Notes: a model not told the origin generated them from the letters alone. A stretch of 64,000 nucleotides of DNA from Methylacidiphilum kamchatkense Kam1 (GCF_007475525.1 NZ_CP037899.1:1984001-2048000); one strand, 5' to 3'. Positions 48,312 through 57,819 are shown, counted from the first letter of the stretch. Made by a program: numbers and translations.

Positions 48312-51059
48312 ATGGTTTATCTAAAAGAAATAAACCCTTTTGCCCTTGGTGTTTTTTTGTTCGTCACTTTCTTTTTTTCACTCAGTCTTTTTTCTCAGCC
48401 TTCAAAAGAATTACCGCCTCCTAACACTCAAGGAAAACCCTCTGCTGAAGAATCCCAACTTCCTTCGACTGAGCAACCTTCTCAACAAGAATCCACCGAG
48501 CCTCCCCCAGAAAATCATCCACCTACAGAAGGCGCTCATCCAGAGGAAATTTCTCCTACTCCCCCCTCTGAAACAGCTCCCACAGTTCCGCCTTCTGGGC
48601 CAGAAGCAAAGCTTCCACCTAATCTACCTATCCTTTTGCCAATAAGCGTCACAGCACAAGAAGAATTACCTGAAGAAGAAAATGTGGTTTCTACTAATGA
48701 GGAAACAGGTGTTCTTGGACCTGCCATGAAAATCATCGAAACACCAAGAACGGTGCAAGTGGTTACAAGGCAAGAAATGAATACCATTAATGCACAATCA
48801 GTAAATGATTTAGCTGCTTTTACACCTGGAGTTAACCCTACGCAAATGACTGGAAGCCCTGTGGCTGAACCTGTCATCCGAGGATTACCCGCCACAACGT
48901 ATAGAAATGGCATGCTTGTTGGCTTTAGCCAATCCGCACAATGGGGACCGCTTATGAACATGAATGCCTATGATAATTTGGATGTGGTCACTGGACCCGT
49001 CAGCATTGTGTATGGCCCTCAGGAGCTTGCGGGAGGATTTGCCAATGAGGTGACCAAACAACCCTATTTCGACAAATTCAGAGGCAACGCCAGTTACACC
49101 GTTGGCATGTACTCAACCAATATGTGGAATATCGATCTAGGAGGTCCTGTGATAAAGGATAAGCTTGCTTATCGGTTCGATTATTTCGGTCAAGATGGCT
49201 ATGCCCCTTACAATTACTATGATGGAGCTTATCTTCAAAGACAATGTTTCTATCTGAATATTGGAGCCAAACCTTATGAAAATTTATCCATTGATTTTAA
49301 TACCGAACTGGACCTGAATCACTTAAATACCGTTGCTGGCCTGAATAGGCCCACCCAATCATTGATCGATAATGACCTCTATCAAACTGGGACGTGGGCT
49401 GGTTGGTACGGACCTCCAGGGGTTTTCCATCCTGGTATCGGCACTGCGCCTCCTGGGGCTGGCTATGCGGTCAACTGGGGACCTTTAGTTCCAATAAGCA
49501 GAAGGACCAATCTATTTGCAAACCCAGAAAATGCAACAAATCAAACCTATTATGTGGCTCAAGCGATTGAAAATCTTAAGATTAACGACAATCTTTCTCT
49601 TGTAAATAACTCCCTTTTCGAATATTTCAGCACGCTGATCGATCAAGCTATTCCATCAACATTTTGGGCGATACTCCCCTCCGGTTATGATTTTGATGAT
49701 AGACTAGAACTAAGAGCCCAGTTTGATACCCTTCCAGGGAAAAAAGAAACGGATAGCTTAAAAGAAACTGCAGAAGAATCTACTAAAGCCCACTCGCTTC
49801 TTTTGCATCATATGATAGACGCAGGCATTGAGTTTAGATATTTTTCAGATACCGAATACTCTGGAGTATGGCATTCACCTATTAATATCTGGAATTTGAC
49901 TCAACCTCTTACATACAGTAATTTCAGTCCCATTGTTTCTTTTGCAGCAGCTACTAGCCCTCTTTTCCAAAACCCCTATCTGACCGATATTCCTGTTCCT
50001 GGACACCCAGGGATGTACTATAATGTTTTTAACTATCTCTCCACAGCTGACACCTTTTCTACCCTTTCCCCATTCTATCAGCACCAGATTAATTTTACCG
50101 ACCAATGGAGCCTTATGCTTGCTGGAAGAATGAATGCTTTTTTTGTGCAAGCCTCCCCTCCTCCTGGCACCCCCGCTGAAATTTCTCAAGCTGCCCCCTC
50201 TTTTGGCCTCCCTCCTTATACCTCTACCTCCATGAACATCGTTCAACCTGAGCTTACTATTAGCCCCAGTTACAAGCCCTTCCCTTGGATGACCAGCTAC
50301 TTCACCTTTTTCTACGGCCAAACCACACTCCTCTCCCAGTTCGGTAGCTTCGCCCCAGAATTCCCCTCCGCGTATTACCATCAAAACAATTTCCTCTATG
50401 AAGTTGGCACCAAATTTAGCCTGCTCCATGATAAACTTTTCTTAGGCATCTCTGGCTACTATCAAACAGGCTATATCCCCGCTCAAGTCATCCCCGGAGG
50501 CCCTATAGCTACCACTCAAATTGCCATCAAAGGCGCACAGCTAAACGCCAACTATCAGCCTAACAAAAACTTCTGGCTGAACTTCGGTTACGCCTTCATC
50601 GCAGGTCAAGAGCTCTGGCAGGGACTCCCGCTAGGACCTTTAGCTTCACAACCTTATTCTAGTTCTGTTGCTAAGCTCTATGGCCTACCCGTAGACCCAT
50701 TGGTCAATGAATCTCCTCTCAACTACCCTTTCATTGGCTTCCCTCATAACTACGGGAACATAATGGCCACTTATAAGTTCGATAACGGCCTAGGCATCTC
50801 CCTCTGGGCTTTGGCCGAAAGTGGGAATTTCATCTTTTATACCTATTCCACTCGGATCCCCTCCTGGTATACCCTCAATGCTAGAATCTTCTACAGCTCA
50901 AAAAGATGGGAAGCTAGCCTCTACCTCTATAACATCACCAACGAACATTATTGGTTACCAGGTGCCCCAGGCTTTAGTGCAGCTCGTTTTATGAATTATG
51001 ATTACATCGTGCCACAACTTCCATTTTGGATCCAAGGAAGCCTTACTATTTTTTTCTAA
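48312..51059 (+). CDS. TonB-dependent outer-membrane receptor, first of a tandem pair
   Basis: 915 residues: a signal peptide (FALGVFLFVTFFFSLSLFSQ), a Pro/Glu-rich segment (about 30-105), a candidate TonB box ISVTAQEELPEEENVV, the plug (IETPRTVQVVTRQEMNTINA, PVIRGLPATTYRNGMLVGFS, DVVTGPVSIVYGPQELAGGF) and a 22-strand-type barrel ending SLTIFF with a terminal Phe. The plug style is that of siderophore receptors; the ligand is unknown. No STN domain. From about residue 556 to 891 the DNA is almost identical to the downstream receptor, while the rest differs clearly. 178 bases after tonB. Confidence 0.93.
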   Translation: MVYLKEINPFALGVFLFVTFFFSLSLFSQPSKELPPPNTQGKPSAEESQLPSTEQPSQQESTEPPPENHPPTEGAHPEEISPTPPSETAPTVPPSGPEAKLPPNLPILLPISVTAQEELPEEENVVSTNEETGVLGPAMKIIETPRTVQVVTRQEMNTINAQSVNDLAAFTPGVNPTQMTGSPVAEPVIRGLPATTYRNGMLVGFSQSAQWGPLMNMNAYDNLDVVTGPVSIVYGPQELAGGFANEVTKQPYFDKFRGNASYTVGMYSTNMWNIDLGGPVIKDKLAYRFDYFGQDGYAPYNYYDGAYLQRQCFYLNIGAKPYENLSIDFNTELDLNHLNTVAGLNRPTQSLIDNDLYQTGTWAGWYGPPGVFHPGIGTAPPGAGYAVNWGPLVPISRRTNLFANPENATNQTYYVAQAIENLKINDNLSLVNNSLFEYFSTLIDQAIPSTFWAILPSGYDFDDRLELRAQFDTLPGKKETDSLKETAEESTKAHSLLLHHMIDAGIEFRYFSDTEYSGVWHSPINIWNLTQPLTYSNFSPIVSFAAATSPLFQNPYLTDIPVPGHPGMYYNVFNYLSTADTFSTLSPFYQHQINFTDQWSLMLAGRMNAFFVQASPPPGTPAEISQAAPSFGLPPYTSTSMNIVQPELTISPSYKPFPWMTSYFTFFYGQTTLLSQFGSFAPEFPSAYYHQNNFLYEVGTKFSLLHDKLFLGISGYYQTGYIPAQVIPGGPIATTQIAIKGAQLNANYQPNKNFWLNFGYAFIAGQELWQGLPLGPLASQPYSSSVAKLYGLPVDPLVNESPLNYPFIGFPHNYGNIMATYKFDNGLGISLWALAESGNFIFYTYSTRIPSWYTLNARIFYSSKRWEASLYLYNITNEHYWLPGAPGFSAARFMNYDYIVPQLPFWIQGSLTIFF
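48949..49009 (+). repeat. Short identical tract in the plug region of both receptors (copy 1)
   Basis: 61 bases identical to 51721-51781, offset 2772, inside otherwise clearly diverged plug DNA. It encodes the stretch around NMNAYDNLDVVTGPVSI. Confidence 0.85.
49977..50984 (+). repeat. About 1 kb near-identical direct repeat in tandem receptors (copy 1)
   Basis: Matches 52749-53756 at constant offset 2772. By eye I find only two mismatches, at 50039 (C versus T at 52811) and 50591 (C versus T at 53363), both silent third positions. Outside it the two genes are clearly diverged at the DNA level. The tract looks richer in C than the flanking parts. Confidence 0.93.
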
Positions 51060-51140
51060 GCCGTCAATCTCAATCTTTTATCTGTCTAACATTAGAAAAA
51101 AACAGGAGTCGTCTGAAAATATATTGATTGGATATAATAA

Positions 51141-53831
51141 ATGGAAATAATGACTGATTGTTGCCAAAGAAAATATATTTTTTTGCTTCCTCTTTTGTTT
51201 TTCTCTTTTTTCTTCTTTGAGAACTCAAAATCCCAATCAGACCCTGTCTCAAACCATTCTAATCCCGATATTGATCAGTCTAAAAAAGTCAAAGACCAAC
51301 AAACCATTCCATCTTCTCCATCCACCTCGACCGCTCAAACGATTCCCCAAGAACAATCCTCTATCTTTCCTTCTGTTATGCTTTCCTCTCCCCCCGCAAT
51401 GGTGCTTGCTCCAGTTACCGTGACAGCGCAAGAAGAACTTCCTGAAGAAGAAAATGTAGTCTTATCAAACAAACAATCAGAAGTTCTTGGCCCAGCAATG
51501 AAAATTATCGATATCCCCAGAACAATACAGTCCATTAGCCGACAGGAATTAAACACAATAAACGCGCAATCAACAAATGATCTCGCTGCCTTTATCCCAG
51601 GAGTTAATCCTTCTCAAATTACAGGGAGTCCAGCTGGGGAACCCATTGTTAGGGGATTGCCCGCAACTGTCTATAGAAATGGGATGCTCGTTGGTTTTAG
51701 TCAGTCTGCCCAATATGGGCCGCTTATGAACATGAATGCCTATGATAATTTGGATGTGGTCACTGGACCCGTCAGCATTGTCTTTGGCCCCCAAGAATTA
51801 GCAGGCGGATTTGCCAACGAAGTAACCAAACAACCCTATTTTGATAAATTTAGGGGCAGTGCCGATTATACCGTAGGGATGTATCAGACTAATTTTTGGA
51901 ACATCGATTTAGGAGGCCTCATCCTTAGTGACAAACTTGCTTACCGGTTCGATTATTTTGGGCAGGATGGCTATGCCCCCTACAACTATTATGATGGAGC
52001 TTATCTTAATAGAGAATGCTGGTATTTAGCTTTAAGTGCAAAGCCTTATGAAAATTTATCCATCGATTTCAATACCGAACTAGATGACAACCATCTAAAT
52101 ACGGTTGCTGGAATCAACCGTCCAGATCAAGCACTTATTAATAATAGACTCTATCAAACAGGCAGTCTTTTAGGTTGGTATGGACCTACTGGAATACTTC
52201 ATCAAGGTCTGGGAACAGCTCCCCCTGGAGCTGGTTATGCTGTATCTTGGGGACCTCAGGTAGAGATTAGTCCTCGAAGCAATATTTTTGAGAACCCAGA
52301 AGATGGAGATAGACAACTCTATTATGTAGCGCAATGCATAGAAACTTTAAAAATAAATGATGACCTTTCTGTTATTAACAATTCTCTTTTTGAATTTTAT
52401 AATTCTTTTATTGATCAAGCGATCCCATCGGACTTTTGGGGAGTCCTCCCTTCTGGATACGATTTTGATAATCGATTAGAATGGCGGTATTCTTTTGATC
52501 TCTTGCCTAAAGGCCAAACGTCACAATCCTATCCTCAAGAAGGGCAAGAAGATCTTTTTTCTTCTTCTCTTTCTTTCCACAACCAGATTGACGGGGGTAT
52601 CGAATTTCGCTTTTTTTCTGACAAAGAATACGCTGGGGTATGGCATCAACCTGTCAATATCTGGAATTTGACTCAACCGCTAACTTACAACAATTTCACC
52701 CCCATTGTCCCTTTTGCGGCGGCCATCAGCCCTATCTACCAAAATCCTTATCTGACCGATATTCCTGTTCCTGGACACCCAGGGATGTACTATAATGTTT
52801 TTAACTATCTTTCCACAGCTGACACCTTTTCTACCCTTTCCCCATTCTATCAGCACCAGATTAATTTTACCGACCAATGGAGCCTTATGCTTGCTGGAAG
52901 AATGAATGCTTTTTTTGTGCAAGCCTCCCCTCCTCCTGGCACCCCCGCTGAAATTTCTCAAGCTGCCCCCTCTTTTGGCCTCCCTCCTTATACCTCTACC
53001 TCCATGAACATCGTTCAACCTGAGCTTACTATTAGCCCCAGTTACAAGCCCTTCCCTTGGATGACCAGCTACTTCACCTTTTTCTACGGCCAAACCACAC
53101 TCCTCTCCCAGTTCGGTAGCTTCGCCCCAGAATTCCCCTCCGCGTATTACCATCAAAACAATTTCCTCTATGAAGTTGGCACCAAATTTAGCCTGCTCCA
53201 TGATAAACTTTTCTTAGGCATCTCTGGCTACTATCAAACAGGCTATATCCCCGCTCAAGTCATCCCCGGAGGCCCTATAGCTACCACTCAAATTGCCATC
53301 AAAGGCGCACAGCTAAACGCCAACTATCAGCCTAACAAAAACTTCTGGCTGAACTTCGGTTATGCCTTCATCGCAGGTCAAGAGCTCTGGCAGGGACTCC
53401 CGCTAGGACCTTTAGCTTCACAACCTTATTCTAGTTCTGTTGCTAAGCTCTATGGCCTACCCGTAGACCCATTGGTCAATGAATCTCCTCTCAACTACCC
53501 TTTCATTGGCTTCCCTCATAACTACGGGAACATAATGGCCACTTATAAGTTCGATAACGGCCTAGGCATCTCCCTCTGGGCTTTGGCCGAAAGTGGGAAT
53601 TTCATCTTTTATACCTATTCCACTCGGATCCCCTCCTGGTATACCCTCAATGCTAGAATCTTCTACAGCTCAAAAAGATGGGAAGCTAGCCTCTACCTCT
53701 ATAACATCACCAACGAACATTATTGGTTACCAGGTGCCCCAGGCTTTAGTGCAGCTAGAAATTTTAACTATGATTATATTGTTCCTCAACTTCCTTTCTG
53801 GATCCAAGGGACTGTAAGAGTATATTTTTAA
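51141..53831 (+). CDS. TonB-dependent outer-membrane receptor, second of a tandem pair
   Basis: 896 residues (an internal ATG at 51150 is an equally good start). A signal peptide (YIFLLPLLFFSFFFFENSKS), a shorter low-complexity segment than its neighbour, TonB-box-like VTVTAQEELPEEENVV, a plug with DIPRTIQSISRQELNTINA, PIVRGLPATVYRNGMLVGFS and DVVTGPVSIVFGPQELAGGF, and a barrel ending GTVRVYF. It lies 81 bases after the first receptor and is cotranscribed or separately controlled. Residues about 537-872 are identical in sequence to the neighbour. It ends convergently with the hpn gene, overlapping it by 4 bases. Confidence 0.93.
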   Translation: MEIMTDCCQRKYIFLLPLLFFSFFFFENSKSQSDPVSNHSNPDIDQSKKVKDQQTIPSSPSTSTAQTIPQEQSSIFPSVMLSSPPAMVLAPVTVTAQEELPEEENVVLSNKQSEVLGPAMKIIDIPRTIQSISRQELNTINAQSTNDLAAFIPGVNPSQITGSPAGEPIVRGLPATVYRNGMLVGFSQSAQYGPLMNMNAYDNLDVVTGPVSIVFGPQELAGGFANEVTKQPYFDKFRGSADYTVGMYQTNFWNIDLGGLILSDKLAYRFDYFGQDGYAPYNYYDGAYLNRECWYLALSAKPYENLSIDFNTELDDNHLNTVAGINRPDQALINNRLYQTGSLLGWYGPTGILHQGLGTAPPGAGYAVSWGPQVEISPRSNIFENPEDGDRQLYYVAQCIETLKINDDLSVINNSLFEFYNSFIDQAIPSDFWGVLPSGYDFDNRLEWRYSFDLLPKGQTSQSYPQEGQEDLFSSSLSFHNQIDGGIEFRFFSDKEYAGVWHQPVNIWNLTQPLTYNNFTPIVPFAAAISPIYQNPYLTDIPVPGHPGMYYNVFNYLSTADTFSTLSPFYQHQINFTDQWSLMLAGRMNAFFVQASPPPGTPAEISQAAPSFGLPPYTSTSMNIVQPELTISPSYKPFPWMTSYFTFFYGQTTLLSQFGSFAPEFPSAYYHQNNFLYEVGTKFSLLHDKLFLGISGYYQTGYIPAQVIPGGPIATTQIAIKGAQLNANYQPNKNFWLNFGYAFIAGQELWQGLPLGPLASQPYSSSVAKLYGLPVDPLVNESPLNYPFIGFPHNYGNIMATYKFDNGLGISLWALAESGNFIFYTYSTRIPSWYTLNARIFYSSKRWEASLYLYNITNEHYWLPGAPGFSAARNFNYDYIVPQLPFWIQGTVRVYF
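51721..51781 (+). repeat. Short identical tract in the plug region of both receptors (copy 2)
   Basis: Partner of 48949-49009. Confidence 0.85.
52749..53756 (+). repeat. About 1 kb near-identical direct repeat in tandem receptors (copy 2)
   Basis: Partner of 49977-50984. Divergence resumes abruptly after GCAGCT (53756), where copy 1 continues CGTTTTATG and copy 2 continues AGAAATTTT. Confidence 0.93.
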
Positions 53832-56080
53832 ACTTTTTTTTCCTTACTAATACCAGCTAAAGTCAATTTTGAAAGAGGAGTTAAAGAATCGATTAATCGT
53901 GCTGCTTTTTTGCCGCTGAGAATAGCTCCTTCTATTGTAGCAGGCAGTCCCGTGTCTGTCCAATCCCCTGCAATAACAAAATTTTTCCATTCTGTCTGAG
54001 GGTGTGGCCTATATTTTAAAGAAGTGGGATCAAATTTAGGGGTAGCACCTAGAGATTTAAAAAGAAAGCTACCACAAAGCTTTGATTCGATTGAGCGGGG
54101 TATTAGCCGGTTAACTTCTTTCCAAATGATTTTTTCAACCTCTTTAGAACTCAAACTGAGGATATTTTTTGGAGGAGCACTAATTACTGCTACATAAGAA
54201 TAAAAAGGAAAAGACAATAGTTCTTTATCCATTATTAGATTTCTTGAAAAAAGCCATTGTACTGGAGAATCTAAAAACCCTATAACAGGTTGATCCGTAA
54301 AAGGTCGATCAACCCAAAAATACAAACTTAGAATTGGAGACTGTTCGATAAACTCACAGTTCTTTCTCAAGGACGATTCTTTCGGCAACAAACTGCCCAA
54401 TATATGCCACGGAAGGGCGCTTAAAAAATAGTCAACGGAATCGGATGCAAACTCTTTACCATCGACAGTTTTGATGGACTTCAAATAGTTCTCTTCAAAT
54501 TCAAGAGACCAAACAGAAGTTCTAAAAAATAATTTTCCTCCACAAGCATTTATAAGCCGTTCGAACTCATTAGAAAATAGCTCACTTAATCCTACGCGAC
54601 TAAAAATAAGACTAAGATCTTTTCTTTTGCCTAAAATGGTTTTTTTCAGTACAGAATAAAAGAGCTCTGCTGAAGCTTGCTCTATTGACAAATTTAATGC
54701 AGCCACACAGAGGGGCTCCCAAAGGGAGCGAATTAATGAAACACTCTGCTTCTTTCTTCTTAGCCAATCGGAGACTGATTCTCTTTCAGAGGGCTTTTCA
54801 TGAAGCATAACAGAAAGGAGGAAAAAAAAGGCTTTAAACCAATCGCTAACCGAAAGCTCCGAATAACGGAGGAGTGCTACAAGCAGATGGAAAGGGGCTG
54901 GAAGATTTCCAGCCTCGAGCACTGAACTACCTTTTTCACTAACAAAACTAAGTTTTAAAGGATCGATCCATAATAGCTTTGAGCTGATGCCTATTTTCTC
55001 AACAAATTCTAAAGTATGGTGATAGCAGCCCATCATTATATGTTGACCAGTATCTATTATTTGTTTGGTTTGAGGCTCTAGGAAGCTTCCTGCCCTTCCC
55101 CCTAATTTTGATTTTGATTCCAACAGGATTACCTCATGACCAAGGGAGATCAACTCTAAGGCAGCAGATACTCCAGAAAAACCACCTCCAAGAATCACAA
55201 TCTTTTTTGGAGGTCCCGAAGGAAGAGTTGAGTCAGGAACAAAAGCATGCTTGAATAAAACCTTGAGTATAGAAGCAAGCTTTTGAGCCTTGTTTAAGCG
55301 AATCGAATGATGAAACACATCAAACCGTTTTGTTTTTATTTTTTCTAAGATGGCTTTATAGACAGAACTCATGATCTCTGCTGCCAGCAGTTTTGGCTTA
55401 TCCAATGGATGGATGAGTTTGGAAGATTTAGCAAAGTAATGCTTTGCTCGAAAATATTGGAGTCTAAAAAAATCGCGGATTTTTGGGCTCCATCTCAAAG
55501 TAAGGATGTCTTCTTCGCTAATCCCATGGATTTCCAGCTCATCTAAAGGAAAGTAGATTCTACCAAAAGAGGCATCCTTGGGAACATCTCGCAGAATATT
55601 TGTAAGTTGGAAAGCTGTCCCCAGAGCCAGCGCATAGTCTTTACTAAGAGCATGGCGACAACCAAAAATCTCAATGCTCACCAATCCTACCGCTCCTGCA
55701 ACTCGATAACAATATAGCGAAAGCTCGTCGAAATTTTTATATCTTCTTTTTTCTATATCCATTTCTACGCCAAGAATAATCTCCTGAAGAATTTCCTGGG
55801 GAAGATTCCATTTGTGAACGACTTGACTAAGTTCTTTGCCCAATGGGGAAGAAGGAACTGAAGAATAAATTTTTTCTAGTTCTTTTTTCCAAAAAAGGAT
55901 CCCTTCCTTTTTTTCATGGGTAGAAAGAACTGTTGAATCGGCAATATCATCAATTACCCGACAAAAGGCATAAAAGACGGTCATGGCCCATCTTTGTTCT
56001 TTCGGCAAACAAAAAAAGGAAAGAGCCAAATTTGACTTGCTCTTGGAAGTTACCGTTTGTCCGATCAATGGAGAGTTCAT
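53828..56080 (-). CDS. Fused squalene/phytoene synthase (HpnD-like) and FAD-dependent hydroxysqualene dehydroxylase (HpnE-like)
   Basis: 750 residues. The N-terminal part (about 1-280) is a trans-isoprenyl diphosphate synthase: FCRVIDDIADS (first Asp-rich motif) and QLTNILRDVPKDASFGRIYF (second). The C-terminal part (about 292-740) is an FAD amine-oxidase-like enzyme: IVILGGGFSGVSAALELISL, LESKSKLGGRAGSF, the HpnE hallmark DTGQHIMMGCYHHTLEF, and AGDWTDTGLPATIEGAILSG. In the three-gene route HpnC, HpnD and HpnE turn two farnesyl diphosphates into squalene via presqualene diphosphate and hydroxysqualene; here two activities are joined. No hpnC or shc is nearby. A carotenoid (CrtB-CrtI-like) role is the alternative. 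Confidence 0.88.
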   Translation of the reverse strand: MNSPLIGQTVTSKSKSNLALSFFCLPKEQRWAMTVFYAFCRVIDDIADSTVLSTHEKKEGILFWKKELEKIYSSVPSSPLGKELSQVVHKWNLPQEILQEIILGVEMDIEKRRYKNFDELSLYCYRVAGAVGLVSIEIFGCRHALSKDYALALGTAFQLTNILRDVPKDASFGRIYFPLDELEIHGISEEDILTLRWSPKIRDFFRLQYFRAKHYFAKSSKLIHPLDKPKLLAAEIMSSVYKAILEKIKTKRFDVFHHSIRLNKAQKLASILKVLFKHAFVPDSTLPSGPPKKIVILGGGFSGVSAALELISLGHEVILLESKSKLGGRAGSFLEPQTKQIIDTGQHIMMGCYHHTLEFVEKIGISSKLLWIDPLKLSFVSEKGSSVLEAGNLPAPFHLLVALLRYSELSVSDWFKAFFFLLSVMLHEKPSERESVSDWLRRKKQSVSLIRSLWEPLCVAALNLSIEQASAELFYSVLKKTILGKRKDLSLIFSRVGLSELFSNEFERLINACGGKLFFRTSVWSLEFEENYLKSIKTVDGKEFASDSVDYFLSALPWHILGSLLPKESSLRKNCEFIEQSPILSLYFWVDRPFTDQPVIGFLDSPVQWLFSRNLIMDKELLSFPFYSYVAVISAPPKNILSLSSKEVEKIIWKEVNRLIPRSIESKLCGSFLFKSLGATPKFDPTSLKYRPHPQTEWKNFVIAGDWTDTGLPATIEGAILSGKKAARLIDSLTPLSKLTLAGISKEKKV

Positions 56081-56669
56081 GCCTGAATTAGTATTCTTAC
56101 TCTAAGTATTTCACTTAGAACCTCGTGCAAGTCATCCTTAAGGTAAATGACTTTTGTGAGCCTAGCAGAAAGTGGATGGAATACCATAATTTTTCAATTC
56201 TTGCAAGAAACAGGACAAGGGATAGAGAGAAATTGCATAAGCAAAAGCTCAAAAGGCTTCTTCTTTTTAACGCAGTAGTCCCAAAAAGCAGATCAGGCTT
56301 GTTAATGGAAACATCACAGGAAAAATACAATGGAGAAAGACCGGATGCGGTCTTTTTAAAGCTAATCTGAAAGATTCTTTCTTGCAAATTGCACTGAAAA
56401 AGATTTTCCTGCTTTCTTTGGTTGAATAACTGGCTTTGTCGGCGGATTTTCTGCTCTATCTGCATGTCTTGTTCATTCTTTTAATTTCTACTCTTTTCTT
56501 ACTTTTGAAGCAGCTTCATTGGACAGGTAGGATGGTCATTGAATGTGTTAAAAAAGTTTCTTTTCTATTTTACTTTTGGTTTTACGTTAAATTCCGATTC
56601 ATTAAAATGAAAGATCTTCCATTTGTTATATAGAATCCATTTTCTCTTTCGATACTTAGGAGTATAAAT
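56081..56669. other. Intergenic region, no convincing gene
   Basis: About 590 bases. Short frames on both strands (for example minus 56115-56465 and plus 56436-56633) lack family patterns or ribosome-binding sites. The region upstream of 56670 should hold the promoter of the following gene; GGAG lies about six bases before its ATG (CTTAGGAGTATAAATATG). Confidence 0.45.
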
Positions 56670-57646
56670 ATGAAATCTCAAACAATAAAGCAGTTTATAG
56701 ATCATCATTTCAGACATTTTAATGCCGCATCACTTAAAGAAGCAGCGAAAGGGTATGTGCGACATATCGAATCGGGGGGAAAGATGATGATTGCTCTGGG
56801 GGAGCTATGAGCACTGCTGAACTAGGAATTTCTCTTGCAGAAATGATCAGGCAGGATAAGGTGCATGCCATTTCGTGTACAGGGGCTAATTTAGAAGAGG
56901 ATATTTTCAACCTTGTGGCCCATAACTTCTACCAAATGATTCCTCATTATAGAGAACTCAGTGCGGATGAAGAGGTTGCATTATATGAAAAGCATCTCAA
57001 TCGTGTCACTGATACGTGCATTCCTGAAGAGGAAGCGATGCGACGGATTGAACGGGTAATCCTTGAGGAATGGATAGAAGCAGACAAGAAAAAACAGCGA
57101 TTTTTTCCTCATGAATTTATTTGGAAAATCTTAAAATCAGGAAAGTTAAAGCCTTTTTATCAAATTGATCCAAAAGACAGCTGGGTACTTGCAGCTATGG
57201 AAAAAAACCTTTTCATAGTTGTCCCCGGCTGGGAAGATTCTACTCTTGGCAATATGTATGCCGCACATTGTCTTCAAGGCCATATTAAAGATCCTATGAC
57301 AATAAAAAGTGGTATAGAGTATATGATGGAGCTTGCCCAATTTTATCTCCAAACAACCAAAAACCACTCTTTAGGACTATTTCAAATTGGAGGTGGCATT
57401 TCCGGTGATTTCCCGATCTGCGTCGTTCCCATGTTACATCAGGATATGCAACTTCCGAATGTCCCTTTATGGGGATATTTCTGCCAAATCAGCGATGCAA
57501 CGACTAGCTATGGTTCCTATAGTGGTGCCTCTCCAAATGAAAAAATCACCTGGGGAAAATTAGGGAAGGACACTCCGAAATTTGTCATCGAATCCGATGC
57601 GACCATTGTAGCACCATTGCTATTTTCTTACGTTTTAGAAAGTTAG
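56670..57646 (+). pseudogene. Deoxyhypusine-synthase-like protein, frameshifted in this sequence
   Basis: The true start is the ATG at 56670, preceded by GGAG: KSQTIKQFIDHHFRHFNAA, then GYVRHIESGGKMMIALG, after which the frame breaks at a G5 run (56798-56802). Six Gs give IALGGAMSTAELGISLAEMI and a continuous 325-residue protein. As given, frame 0 stops at TGA 56808-56810, overlapping the ATG at 56807 that opens the remaining 279 codons. The catalytic lysine of the family is kept in ITWGKLGKD, and FQIGGGISGDFPI and SDATIVAPLL match DHS. Bacterial relatives act in polyamine metabolism (homospermidine-type), since bacteria lack hypusinated eIF5A. Function inferred. Confidence 0.88.
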
Positions 57647-57747
57647 TTAATAATGATCAATCCGCCTCACTCAAAGAATTGGTTCAATTTAAACCTTCCA
57701 AAATCTAATACAATGAATTGGAATTTGATCCGATTTAAAATAGAGGA

Positions 57748-57770
57748 GCAGTCCTTTCCCTAAGGACTGC
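57748..57770 (+). terminator. Hairpin downstream of the DHS-like gene
   Basis: GCAGTCCTT (57748-57756) pairs perfectly with AAGGACTGC (57762-57770), loop TCCCT. There is no T-tract, so a terminator or an RNA element are both possible. Confidence 0.45.
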
Positions 57771-57819
57771 CTTAGCTCAGCTATACAATAGAGCTGCCTG
57801 TACCACTGTCCTATCTAAC

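Noticed and set aside
49875-50429. Minus-strand 184-codon frame within the receptor gene, repeated at 52680-53201
   Set aside because: It is the antisense shadow of the conserved receptor tract; being present twice follows from the duplication, and it has no ribosome-binding site.
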